A DNA stretch of 64,000 nt from Exiguobacterium sibiricum 7-3. Its GTDB lineage: Bacteria; Bacillota; Bacilli; Exiguobacteriales; Exiguobacteriaceae. Under the pieces are notes generated by a model. That model did no database searches, was not told the DNA's origin, and saw only the letters and a list, made by a program, of their open reading frames with translations. Below, piece by piece: positions 8,537 through 15,873 of the stretch. The translations under genes and the position numbers were made by a program. The DNA lies in the NCBI RefSeq assembly GCF_000620865.1, contig NZ_KK211190.1, positions 1,811,971 through 1,875,970 on the forward strand. The letters are read 5' to 3'. Numbering within the stretch: position 1 is the stretch's first letter; each line of letters opens with the position of its first letter.

Positions 8537-8958
8537 ATCGGTTCCTCGTTCCGGACACCATTAATGGAATAGTAGACTTCAATCTCAGCGTTCAAGGACT
8601 GGGAGACCGAGCAGTATTTATCTTTGGACAACGAAATCGCCCGGCGGACTTTATCGTCCGGTAAATCGCCTTCGAGCCGGTAATGAATCGAAATCGTCGT
8701 GAAGCGGCGCGGATGGTCATCTGCCCGTTCCCCTTCGATATCCATTTCAAATGATGTCAATGTCAAACGCATCTTCTCTAAAATCGAGACGATATCGATG
8801 CCGGTACAGCCGGCGACGGCGTGAAGCAGGAGTTCCGTCGGCCGGGGTGCCTGATTGTCCCCGCCGTTTTCCGGTGCGGCATCCATTGCCAAGTGATGTC
8901 CTGATTCGGTTTCCCCGCTAAAACCCATCTTCTGATTCCAAGTGACTGTTGCTTGCAT
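8533..8958 (-). CDS. OsmC/YhfA-family protein
   Basis: A 141-residue OsmC-fold protein; members reduce organic or fatty-acid hydroperoxides with a pair of cysteines. Visible features are the N-terminal strand MQATVTWNQKMGFSGET, PTELLLHAVAGCTGIDIVSIL with the first conserved Cys, and KYCSVSQSL with the second. Both redox cysteines are thus kept. The ATG at 8958 lies 9 nt from AAGGAC; a GTG three codons upstream abuts that site. It is translationally coupled to nagZ downstream. About 60 bp upstream the minus strand has GGGTATACT, usable as a SigB -10 (GGGTAT) or a SigA -10 (TATACT), which would suit a stress role, but the -35 is weak. Confidence 0.85.
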   Translation of the reverse strand: MQATVTWNQKMGFSGETESGHHLAMDAAPENGGDNQAPRPTELLLHAVAGCTGIDIVSILEKMRLTLTSFEMDIEGERADDHPRRFTTISIHYRLEGDLPDDKVRRAISLSKDKYCSVSQSLNAEIEVYYSINGVRNEEPI

Positions 8959-9162
8959 CAAGATCACGTCCTTTTCTGATTTAAGTGATGTTTCCTACTC
9001 TGTTAGTATACCCGAATGCATGGCAAGTGAAATTGACTGTCTATTCAAAATAATTCTTCTTTTCCTGTGACAGGTAAATCCGGTTTCCGCCCTTCTTAAA
9101 TCATGCTATTCTGAAACACGATAGTTTTTTTGCGCATAGGCGCCAGAAGTGGGGAATTGTTT

Positions 9163-10350
9163 ATGTCATCATCATCGACTCGTTTGAGTCAAGCCGACTG
9201 GCTGTTAATCGCGACGTTATCCATGTTGACCTTTGTCCTTGGAACAAGCGAATTCGTCATCGTCGGTATTTTATCCGAAATCGCGGACGGTCTGAACATC
9301 ACGATTGCAAAAGCCGGAACGCTCGTCTCCGCCTTCGCGATTGCCTTTGCGATCGGAACACCGATTACGATGTCCTTGACTGGACACCTTGAGCGACGGA
9401 AGTTAATGCTCAGTCTGATTTTCGTCTGGATCATCCTGAATATCTGTAGCGGGATTGCACCGAACTATGAACTGTTACTCGTGTCACGAATCGTGACGGC
9501 TGTTCTGACGGGTGTCCTGATTTCACTGGCAATGGTCGTCGCAAGCGACAGTGTGCCGATCGCGAAACGCGGCGTCGCTGTCTCCTTCATCTTTGGTGGA
9601 TTTACGATGGCAAACGTTCTCGGTGTCCCGATCGGTACGTTCATCGGACAGCACGCCGGTTATGCTGCTACATTTTGGCTGACAAGTAGCCTTGGTGTCG
9701 TCGCCTTGCTCGCTGTCCTGAAGGTCGTTCCGGTCCAGCAATCGGAATCATCCGGTTCAATCCGGGAACAGCTCAGTTTACTCGCCAATCCACGGATCAT
9801 GATTGCCTTTTTCATTCCGTCGTTCGGATTCGGTGCGACATACGTCGTCTATACGTATCTCGTCCCGGTCCTTGAGCTGGAATTGAAGCTACCGTCGGCC
9901 TGGATCAGTCCGATTCTACTCGCGTACGGCGTCGTCTCGATCTTCAGTAACATCCTGGCCGGAAAAATCGCCAGCAAAAATCCGATCGGCCGTCTACGGT
10001 TCGTCTTCATCGTTCAGGCGATCGTACTCGCTGCTCTCTACGTGACGACAGCATCCGTGTCACTTGGTCTGATCAATATTGCCTTGATGTCCTTGATGTC
10101 GATTTTATTGACGACCTCAACACAAATCTATCTGATTGACCTGGCAGAGAAGTTTAATCCGGAAGCAAAAGGACTAGCCGCTTCCTTGATGCCGGTCGCA
10201 AGCAATGTCGGGATTGCCTTCGGTTCCGCACTCGGCGGACTCGTCTATGCGAACGGTCCGATCATGAACATCGCCCTTGTTGGTGGTGCCGTTGCCTTAC
10301 TCGCAGCCGCTTTGACGGCTGTCAGTCATCGGCTCGATCAGCGGGCATAA
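9163..10350 (+). CDS. Major facilitator superfamily exporter (DHA1, AraJ/PbuE-like)
   Basis: A 395-residue inner-membrane transporter with about 12 hydrophobic segments. The pattern fits the DHA1 drug/sugar/purine efflux group: FVLGTSEFVIVGILSEIADG in helix 1, GTPITMSLTGHLERRKLML (the loop 2-3 motif region), VLGVPIGTFIG in helix 5, and a C-terminal half starting IMIAFFIPSFGFGATYVVYTY. The ATG at 9163 follows GTGGGGA by 7 nt; an upstream TTG has no ribosome site. It is monocistronic and followed by a strong terminator. The substrate cannot be read from the sequence; purine or arabinose efflux in named homologues is only a hint. Confidence 0.85.
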   Translation: MSSSSTRLSQADWLLIATLSMLTFVLGTSEFVIVGILSEIADGLNITIAKAGTLVSAFAIAFAIGTPITMSLTGHLERRKLMLSLIFVWIILNICSGIAPNYELLLVSRIVTAVLTGVLISLAMVVASDSVPIAKRGVAVSFIFGGFTMANVLGVPIGTFIGQHAGYAATFWLTSSLGVVALLAVLKVVPVQQSESSGSIREQLSLLANPRIMIAFFIPSFGFGATYVVYTYLVPVLELELKLPSAWISPILLAYGVVSIFSNILAGKIASKNPIGRLRFVFIVQAIVLAALYVTTASVSLGLINIALMSLMSILLTTSTQIYLIDLAEKFNPEAKGLAASLMPVASNVGIAFGSALGGLVYANGPIMNIALVGGAVALLAAALTAVSHRLDQRA

Positions 10351-10355
10351 CATCC

Positions 10356-10415
10356 AAAAGACTTCTGTTCCGATGGTGCCATCACCTGTGGCATACGAAA
10401 CAGAGGTCTTTTTGT
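10356..10415 (+). terminator. Intrinsic terminator of the MFS gene
   Basis: AAAAGACTTCTGTTCCG pairs with CGAAACAGAGGTCTTTTT with a mid-stem mismatch and a G/C-rich apical hairpin (GGTGCCATCACCTGTGGCAT). A T-run follows on the plus strand. Confidence 0.8.
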
Positions 10416-10563
10416 TGAATCCGGAACTTAAAGCTGACTGGTACTCAGACCAAACCTTACAAGACTGTTAGGTGAACGTATCCAATTTGTTGCTTAATCT
10501 GTCAATCGGCATGTTACGGTAGAGACAGCTTATCCATCCCAACTACTTAAAGGAGTTTTTATT

Positions 10564-11061
10564 ATGAAATCGTATTACGCTCTTCCCCTGACAGCCTTAT
10601 TGTTGACAGCAACTATCAGTCCAGTCGCAACATATGCAGCGACACCAACAAAAGTCGAAACAAAAAAACCGCTGTCGGAAAAAGCACTCGCGAAAAAGAA
10701 AACAGAAATCGCTAAATTGGCGACATCACTGATCGGGACACCGTATAAAGAAGGCGGTACGACAACAAAAGGGTTTGATGCGTCGGGCTTCACGCAATAC
10801 GTTTATCAAAAAAGCGGTCTGACACTCGAGCGGACGATTGCGAAACAAGCCGCGATGCCGTTGAAAACTGTCACACTCAAAAAAGCCGTCCCGGGTGATC
10901 TATTGTTCGTCCAGGCGAAAAAGGCGAAAGCCCCCAACTTCGTCGGGATTTATACCGGCAAAAATAAGTTCGTTGCCGTAACGACGAAGAAGGTCGAATC
11001 GCAAGACCTGACGTGGAGTTACTACGCGAAACAGGACATCATCATCAAATCGTATCAGTAA
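10564..11061 (+). CDS. Secreted NlpC/P60-fold protein without catalytic residues (pseudoenzyme)
   Basis: A 165-residue exported protein. A signal peptide ends near ATYAA (about residue 26), a Lys-rich linker follows, and the rest aligns to the NlpC/P60 peptidoglycan endopeptidase fold: GTPYKEGGTTTKGFDASGFT, RTIAKQ, and PGDLLFV. In active enzymes the GFDCSG motif holds the nucleophile Cys; here it is Ala (codon GCG). The histidine of the usual HVGIY is Phe (NFVGIY), and the third polar residue is Val/Thr. The loss of the whole catalytic site in an otherwise intact, well-translated gene suggests a binding or regulatory role at the cell wall (inference). A strong ribosome site (AAGGAG) precedes ATG 10564. 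Confidence 0.82.
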   Translation: MKSYYALPLTALLLTATISPVATYAATPTKVETKKPLSEKALAKKKTEIAKLATSLIGTPYKEGGTTTKGFDASGFTQYVYQKSGLTLERTIAKQAAMPLKTVTLKKAVPGDLLFVQAKKAKAPNFVGIYTGKNKFVAVTTKKVESQDLTWSYYAKQDIIIKSYQ

Positions 11062-11064
11062 AAC

Positions 11065-11110
11065 AAAAACAGTCATCCGGAACTCATGCGAGTTCCGGAT
11101 GACTGTTTTG
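11065..11110. terminator. Bidirectional terminator
   Basis: A perfect long stem AAACAGTCATCCGGAACTC / GAGTTCCGGATGACTGTTT with a 4-nt loop ATGC, flanked by A-run on the left and T-run on the right. It ends both the NlpC/P60-like gene and the ABC-transporter operon that converges from the right. Confidence 0.93.
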
Positions 11111-11131
11111 TTGTGGTGATTAAGCTGTCCG

Positions 11132-12211
11132 TTAGTTTAAAACAAGTGTGTTGAACATTGTTTCGTTTCGCTTCAGTTTATCTTTGATGTTTCCTTCGTA
11201 TACGACACGTTTTGATAACGCATCAACAACACGTATGTTAATTACACCATCCCCGGCTTGGCTTCCCATATAGATTATGTCATTCTGTAGTTCAATAAAT
11301 TTATTCAAAACGTCACCATCTTTTGTATGGGGTAAAATCATCGAATATTTTTTCATTTTCTTTGACGTCAAATCGTAGACAGTCCAACGTAAACCTTTTA
11401 GTTCATCTTTAAGCATAATTAGTTTCTTTCCATCGATGCTTAGTTTTGTTTGAGAGGCATCGCTCAAATCCAATCCCTTTAGAGGCTGAACCGTTTTCCC
11501 ATTGCTCAAATATACCGTTTCTTTTGTTGCATCTGATCCTTCTACACCTTCACTCGTGTAATAGACAATCGTCTCGTCATGGATACCTAAAATATAAGTA
11601 TACTTTTTGGAAGTATAAGGTAAATTTATTTTTTGAACCGTATCGTTCTTTAAATTGATTTTGTACAACAATGTTTCTAAATTTGTTGCATAATCCTGTG
11701 CGTAAACATACAAACTGTTTTCAACACGTTGATACGGAATGAGATCAATTTCTCCTAGCTTCTGAGCTTCAGAAGGTTCCGGAAATATTTTTTTTACGAC
11801 ACGCTGTTTGCCAGCATTCCAGTACTGCAATTCCCACTTATTTTTATCTTTTATACCGATTCCGTAAGTAATTCCATCTTGTTCTAGCGTAGCGACCTTA
11901 TCTAACGCAATAAAACGTCGGAAGTCAGTCGGTTCACCCTCTTCATCAATCGGATTATTAAACAAACTGGTAATCAAATTACCTGCTGTTTTTTGCACAT
12001 GCCCGTCTAATCCAACGTTGTAATCAAGGTTTTTTAGACCCTGATCATAAATTTCTGCGTGAACAGAACGGACAACTGATTGTTTCGGATCTCCTTTGAC
12101 CCTCTCAACAACAAAATCTGATTCGTCGATCGAACGAATGAACAAGGTGTATATTCCTACCGTCAAGAAGCTGACGACAGCCAGTATGAGTACAAATTTA
12201 AATTTTCGCAT
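11132..12211 (-). CDS. Membrane-anchored extracytoplasmic protein of a GntR-ABC operon, function unknown
   Basis: A 359-residue protein with one N-terminal membrane segment (FVLILAVVSFLTVGIYTLFI, residues 6-25) and a soluble outer part. The soluble part contains repeated blocks of the kind strand-turn-strand with aromatic and Tyr-rich ends (GITYGIGIKDKNKWELQYWN, NSLYVYAQDYATNLETLLYK, TIVYYTSEGVEG), which suggests a beta-propeller-like domain of 5-7 blades (inference). There is no lipobox Cys. It is the last gene of the operon GntR-ATPase-permease-this gene, 10 bp after the permease. A substrate-sensing or accessory role for the transporter is plausible. No named family is recognised. Confidence 0.7.
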   Translation of the reverse strand: MRKFKFVLILAVVSFLTVGIYTLFIRSIDESDFVVERVKGDPKQSVVRSVHAEIYDQGLKNLDYNVGLDGHVQKTAGNLITSLFNNPIDEEGEPTDFRRFIALDKVATLEQDGITYGIGIKDKNKWELQYWNAGKQRVVKKIFPEPSEAQKLGEIDLIPYQRVENSLYVYAQDYATNLETLLYKINLKNDTVQKINLPYTSKKYTYILGIHDETIVYYTSEGVEGSDATKETVYLSNGKTVQPLKGLDLSDASQTKLSIDGKKLIMLKDELKGLRWTVYDLTSKKMKKYSMILPHTKDGDVLNKFIELQNDIIYMGSQAGDGVINIRVVDALSKRVVYEGNIKDKLKRNETMFNTLVLN

Positions 12212-12221
12212 GACGTCCTCC

Positions 12222-13034
12222 TTAGACCGAAATTTTCCATTTTAATAAACGCAGGCTTTTCCAAATCGTATACGCAAAGTAGAGCACAAAGATCGTCACC
12301 ATGATTCCTGCTGTTTCATGACGTAAAAAGATGTTCAGTGTTTCGATTATATACAAACCACCCATCATTATGGTAAAGAGAGCAGCCACTTCAAGGACGA
12401 TGAATAATAGTCCTTTCGCTTTACGGTAAGACCGTTCAAGCAGCACGAGCAGAAACAAAAAACTGACAATGAATAGAGCTAAAATAATGAATACGAGCAA
12501 ATCCATTCCATTCATCGTATACAACTGCTTTAGTGTATCCGAGAGAACTAGTGAGGAGGATTCGCGATAATTGTCTTTAATCAGCCAGTTGAAGATGGCA
12601 TAACTGAGCTGAATGACCGTCCACTGCAAGCCGATGAAACTGATAATCACGAGAGCCAGTGATGTCCATTTGGCAAAAAAGATTTTGGTACGACCACCCG
12701 GTAACAATAATAAGCGGTATATGTACTTGGATTCACCGAACCAATCCCGGTACCAAATTTGTATGGCATACAAAATGACGAGAACGATTCCAATCATAAT
12801 GACATAGCTGAAATAAGAACTGGCCTGTTCAAACGATAACTTTCCAAATGAGCGCAGGGCTTCTGATTCAGTCACTTTCGCGTCACTCATATAGTTTCGA
12901 ACTTGTCGTTCTTGGTAGATGACCCGTCCGACGACGGTCAGGATTTCGATACTCGCCATCGCGAGGATGATGGAGACAATCATTTTCCAGCTTCGTTTTA
13001 ACTCTTCGTTCGTTAACATCAGATACTGTTTCAT
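12222..13034 (-). CDS. ABC-2-type permease subunit of a YtrA-regulated transporter
   Basis: A 270-residue integral membrane protein with about six hydrophobic segments, for example MIVSIILAMASIEILTVVG, SYVIMIGIVLVILYAIQIWY, SLALVIISFIGLQWTVIQL and LLVFIILALFIVSFLFLLVLL. The motif RLLLLPGGRTKIFFAKW after the second helix pair is typical of permeases of this group, in which the ATPase contacts the RLL...P.sR..ifxgK loop. It overlaps the ATPase gene by 4 bp (ATGA). Such transporters in Bacillus (Ytr/Yhc types) respond to cell-envelope stress; here that is inference. Confidence 0.78.
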   Translation of the reverse strand: MKQYLMLTNEELKRSWKMIVSIILAMASIEILTVVGRVIYQERQVRNYMSDAKVTESEALRSFGKLSFEQASSYFSYVIMIGIVLVILYAIQIWYRDWFGESKYIYRLLLLPGGRTKIFFAKWTSLALVIISFIGLQWTVIQLSYAIFNWLIKDNYRESSSLVLSDTLKQLYTMNGMDLLVFIILALFIVSFLFLLVLLERSYRKAKGLLFIVLEVAALFTIMMGGLYIIETLNIFLRHETAGIMVTIFVLYFAYTIWKSLRLLKWKISV

Positions 13035-13711
13035 CGTTGATAGACCTCCCGCATCCGGTCCTGGACCGATTTTCCGTATACTTCGCGCATCTCTTCCGTA
13101 TCGTGTTCATCAATGATTCGGCCATCCTGTAAGAACACGACCCGGTCAATCAGATGTTCAATTTCAATGATTTCATGTGTCGTCATCAGAATGCCGCGCC
13201 CTTCCATGTAATGACTCGAAAAGATCCAGGCAATCTGTTCTTTCGTAAATAAATCAATTCCGGCAAACGGTTCGTCGAGCAACAGGTACGGACGGTCAAG
13301 TGCAAAACCAAGCACCAAACTGAACTTCGCCTGATTCCCTTTCGACAGCTCCAAAATCTTGTCGGTCGTCAGTAACTTGAACAACCCCATCAATTCTTCC
13401 GCGACTTTCGGATTCCAGTCCGGATAATAATCGCTCATATACAGCAAAGCATCCCCGATCGTCATGTAACCGGGCATCGTTTGCAAGTCCGGAACAAAGG
13501 CGATTTTTTCGCGTGAGACTTCGCCGTCGACGAGGACGGTTCCGGCATCGACCGGGACAAGACCCATGATGGCTTTCAGGATTGTCGACTTCCCTTCACC
13601 GTTTAATCCAATCAGACAGGTGATGTTGTCCGGACGCACTGAAAAGGAGACGCCTTCGAGGATCGGTTTCTTCCGACCGTATCGTTTTTTCAAACCATGA
13701 ACTTCAAGCAT
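13031..13711 (-). CDS. ABC transporter ATP-binding protein (YtrB-like)
   Basis: A 226-residue ATPase. Walker A GLNGEGKSTILKAIMGL is near residue 40, the Q-loop lies around PDLQTMPGYMT, the signature region reads LSKGNQAKFSLVLGFALDRP (a variant LSKGN in place of LSGGQ, usual for this export-type subgroup), and Walker B is YLLLDEPFAGID. The H-loop histidine is in MTTHEIIE. The ATG at 13711 has GGAGGA 6 nt before and overlaps the end of the GntR gene by 8 bp; longer upstream reading lies within that gene and is rejected. It pairs with the permease that follows. Confidence 0.88.
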   Translation of the reverse strand: MLEVHGLKKRYGRKKPILEGVSFSVRPDNITCLIGLNGEGKSTILKAIMGLVPVDAGTVLVDGEVSREKIAFVPDLQTMPGYMTIGDALLYMSDYYPDWNPKVAEELMGLFKLLTTDKILELSKGNQAKFSLVLGFALDRPYLLLDEPFAGIDLFTKEQIAWIFSSHYMEGRGILMTTHEIIEIEHLIDRVVFLQDGRIIDEHDTEEMREVYGKSVQDRMREVYQR

Positions 13712-14084
13712 CGATCTTCCTCCGTTCCGTTGATTGATAGACGGTTTCGACTTTCGTGACGACTTCGCCGAGCGGTATCTGAATTGCCTGGACGGCCTCA
13801 ATGAATTGCGCGACTGCTTCGTCGAGCATCTCGGTCCGAACTTTTTTGACTACTTCCTGATCCATCGTGATTTTACTTGGGACGTTCCGTTCTGTCGTGA
13901 TCAAGTGTTGTTCCTCCATTTCCTTATATGCTTTTTGTGCTGTATTTGGATTGATTCCCAGCTGCGCAGCGATTTCCCGGCGTGATGGAATTTCCTGTCC
14001 GCACTTCAGTTCTTCCGTCGCGATTTGTTCCTTGAACCATCGGACGACCTGAAGATATACCGGACTTCTTTGGTCGAATTGCAT
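13704..14084 (-). CDS. GntR-family regulator, YtrA subfamily
   Basis: A 126-residue regulator with the winged-helix domain in the first 70 residues (SPVYLQVVRWFKEQIAT, GQEIPSRREIAAQLGINPNTAQKAYKEMEEQHLI) and only a short helical tail (residues 75-126), as in the YtrA subgroup that represses ABC-transporter operons. It is the first gene of its operon and overlaps the ATPase gene by 8 bp. The matching GTATTA-TAATAC inverted repeats around its own promoter make autoregulation very likely. The inducer cannot be read from sequence. Confidence 0.88.
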   Translation of the reverse strand: MQFDQRSPVYLQVVRWFKEQIATEELKCGQEIPSRREIAAQLGINPNTAQKAYKEMEEQHLITTERNVPSKITMDQEVVKKVRTEMLDEAVAQFIEAVQAIQIPLGEVVTKVETVYQSTERRKIDA

Positions 14085-14114
14085 CAGGTCCTTGACCTCC
14101 CTTTCCCGTTCATT

Positions 14115-14174
14115 GTATTAAAACAGTAATACACTTTCTTTCTGTATCATACGGGTAATACAGTTGACTGTCAA
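14115..14174 (-). promoter_or_regulatory. Promoter with two operator-like repeats for the GntR-ABC operon
   Basis: On the minus strand a near-perfect SigA promoter is present: TTGACA (14169-14174), 17-bp spacer, TATGAT (14146-14151). Two related inverted repeats overlay it. One is GTATTAC-CCG-TATGATAC (14144-14161), covering spacer and -10. The other is GTATTA-CTGTTT-TAATAC (14115-14132), just after the expected start point. Both fit binding by the short GntR regulator encoded directly downstream. Confidence 0.78.
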
Positions 14175-14188
14175 TTACTTTCCAAAAA

Positions 14189-14222
14189 AAAGATGCCGTC
14201 TCTAAAATAGAGATAGCACCTT
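14189..14222 (-). terminator. Intrinsic terminator
   Basis: On the minus strand GGTGCTATCTCTA-TTT-TAGAGACGGCATC is followed by TTTTTTT. It follows the small membrane protein gene at 14231-14521. Confidence 0.75.
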
Positions 14223-14230
14223 GGATTCCA

Positions 14231-14521
14231 TTACTTTTGATATTCCAAAATCGTCTGTTGGACGGGAATCCCCGACATCGGTACCGTCCGTTCGACGAAC
14301 AGGTAACGTTTTCCGTTGACTAAAAAGCGGCGGTTGCCTAAATATTCAACAAGCTTCCCATCCTGCTTTAACTTCTGCTCAATTGCTTTGACGTGATCTT
14401 CGAGTGCATAAAACCGGTCGTCAAACGTCATCGTGATGTTTTTATTGCGAAACCCGAGTAAGTAACTGAAGAAAAACCAAAACGTTGCCCCTACTGCTAC
14501 CAGTGCTAACAGAAATTGCAT
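14231..14521 (-). CDS. Small membrane-anchored hypothetical protein
   Basis: A 96-residue protein with one N-terminal hydrophobic segment (FLLALVAVGATFWFFFSYLLGF, about residues 3-24) followed by a soluble part. A short helical segment (ALEDHVKAIEQKLKQDG) leads into strands with NRRFLVNGKRYLFVERTVP. The ATG at 14521 is preceded by AAAGGGGGAG. It has its own terminator on each side, so it is monocistronic. The family is not recognised; no catalytic motif is seen. Confidence 0.7.
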   Translation of the reverse strand: MQFLLALVAVGATFWFFFSYLLGFRNKNITMTFDDRFYALEDHVKAIEQKLKQDGKLVEYLGNRRFLVNGKRYLFVERTVPMSGIPVQQTILEYQK

Positions 14522-14605
14522 ATGTGACTCCCCCTTTTTGTATACTTTTTTATACGTATCATTTTATGTAAGGGTTCCCATTAAATTGTATATTTTTACT
14601 TTTCC

Positions 14606-14642
14606 GAAAAAAACTGATCCCGAATCTTCCCGGAATCAGTTT
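14606..14642 (-). terminator. Intrinsic terminator
   Basis: On the minus strand AACTGATTCCGGG and CGGGATCAGTT form a stem around AAGATT, followed by TTTTTTT. It ends the SDR/Pro-rich protein operon. Confidence 0.78.
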
Positions 14643-14649
14643 ATCACTG

Positions 14650-14838
14650 TTAGTATGGATTCGGATCTTCCTGTGGCGTATCCGGAATTTCCGTTGGTTC
14701 CGGGAAGGTATCCGGCTCCGGTTGACGGATTGGATCTTCCTGCGGCGTCTCCGGTACTTCTGACGGAGGTGTCGTCGGAATCTCATCCGGCTGTTGATTC
14801 GGTTCGTGTTCCGGCACTTCATTCGGATTTTTCTTCAT
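14650..14838 (-). CDS. Small Pro/Glu-rich protein co-expressed with a stress dehydrogenase
   Basis: A 62-residue, very acidic and proline-rich protein with a repeat-like structure: PSEVPETPQEDPIRQPEPD and PTEIPDTPQEDPNPY share the block IPxTPQEDP. It is expected to be disordered. The ATG at 14838 has a strong AAGGAGG 7 nt before it, so the gene is very probably translated. It lies 13 bp after the SDR gene in the same direction with a terminator after it, so both should be driven by the SigB-type promoter at 15771-15795. Function unknown. Confidence 0.72.
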   Translation of the reverse strand: MKKNPNEVPEHEPNQQPDEIPTTPPSEVPETPQEDPIRQPEPDTFPEPTEIPDTPQEDPNPY

Positions 14839-14851
14839 GATGAGTTCCTCC

Positions 14852-15727
14852 TTAAGATGTAATATAATCGCCGCCGTTAATATGAATCGTCTGTCCCGTG
14901 ACGTAACTCGAATCACGTGACGCCAAATAGACATAAGCCGGTGCATTTTCCGACGGTTGACCGCGGCGTTTCATCAGTGTATCTTCCCCGTGCGCTTCGA
15001 CCTTTTCTTTTGAGAAGGTTGCCGGAATAAGCGGTGTCCAAATCGGTCCCGGTGCGACGGCATTGACGCGTATTCCTTTTTCAACCAGATTCGATGCGAG
15101 CGACCGGGTCAGCGTCGTAATCGCTCCTTTCGTTGCCGAGTAATCAATCAGCGACGGTGCTCCGCGATAGGCCGTGACGGACGACGTATTGATGATCGAG
15201 TCTTCCTTCTTTAAATGCGGTAAGGCGGCTTGAATCAAATAGAACATCGAGAAGAGATTTGTCTCAAACGTCTCCTTAAGCTGTTCCGGTGTGATGGCCA
15301 AAAAATCATCCTGCGGGAACTGCTTTCCGGCATTGTTGACGAGGATGTTCAATTGTCCGAATTCCTTCAGAACAGTATCAATGATTGGTTGCGCATTCTC
15401 CGGTTGACTGACGTCTTGAGCAAACGCTAATGCTTTGACCCCGTAATCTTCAATTAGCTGTTTCGTTTTCTCCGCATCCTGTCCTTCATTTAAGTAAACG
15501 ATTGCGACATTTGCACCTTCTTTGGCATAAGCAATCGCAACAGCCCGTCCAATCCCGCTGTCCCCGCCAGTGATTAAAGCGACTTTTCCCTTTAATTTAC
15601 CGGATCCGACATATTCCGGATCATCGTAAACCGGTTCCGGATTCATCTTGGCTTCGATTCCCGGTTGTTGATCTTGAGTTTGTCCCCGTGCCTGTTGATG
15701 CATCCGCTCCAACTCTTCTTCACGCAT
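14852..15727 (-). CDS. Short-chain dehydrogenase, general-stress type (YdaD/GSP39-like)
   Basis: A 291-residue SDR oxidoreductase. After a hydrophilic N-terminal extension of about 45 residues, which is typical of the stress-induced subgroup, it shows the cofactor motif ALITGGDSGIGRAVAIAYAK, NNAG, the catalytic Ser with YSATKGA (Tyr-x-x-x-Lys), and PGPIWTPLIP. The C-terminus YVTGQTIHINGGDYITS is standard. The ATG at 15727 sits 9 nt from AAAGGGG; a TTG three codons earlier is too close to it. A SigB-type promoter lies about 45 bp upstream, in agreement with the known SigB control of its Bacillus relatives. The substrate is unknown. Confidence 0.85.
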   Translation of the reverse strand: MREEELERMHQQARGQTQDQQPGIEAKMNPEPVYDDPEYVGSGKLKGKVALITGGDSGIGRAVAIAYAKEGANVAIVYLNEGQDAEKTKQLIEDYGVKALAFAQDVSQPENAQPIIDTVLKEFGQLNILVNNAGKQFPQDDFLAITPEQLKETFETNLFSMFYLIQAALPHLKKEDSIINTSSVTAYRGAPSLIDYSATKGAITTLTRSLASNLVEKGIRVNAVAPGPIWTPLIPATFSKEKVEAHGEDTLMKRRGQPSENAPAYVYLASRDSSYVTGQTIHINGGDYITS

Positions 15728-15770
15728 ATGACTCAACCCCTTTTTTTAATAGATGACTACCTTCATTAAC

Positions 15771-15795
15771 ATTCCCTTGCCATGTATCAATAAAC
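15771..15795 (-). promoter_or_regulatory. Candidate SigB promoter for the SDR gene
   Basis: On the minus strand GTTTAT (15790-15795), a 13-bp spacer and GGGAAT (15771-15776) match the SigB consensus GTTTAA/GGGTAT at five of six bases each. It lies about 45 bp before the SDR start. Confidence 0.7.
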
Positions 15796-15803
15796 GTCTA
15801 ACG

Positions 15804-15835
15804 AAAAAAAAACGATGAAATTCATCGTTTTTAAA
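15804..15835 (-). terminator. Intrinsic terminator of the NUDIX gene
   Basis: AAAACGATGAA / TTCATCGTTTT form a perfect stem; the minus-strand copy is followed by TTTTTTT. A T-run also follows on the plus side, but no plus-strand gene reads into it. Confidence 0.75.
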
Positions 15836-15873
15836 AATCCGTTTTTTCTATGTAGGAAGGAAACCGGACACAC

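Noticed and set aside
10564-11061. Active NlpC/P60 endopeptidase
   Set aside because: The catalytic Cys and His positions are Ala and Phe, so the default name would be misleading.
14559-14840. Open frames overlapping the Pro-rich small protein on both strands
   Set aside because: Only the frame from 14838 to 14650 has a strong ribosome site and acidic, repeat-like product; the others are shadows.
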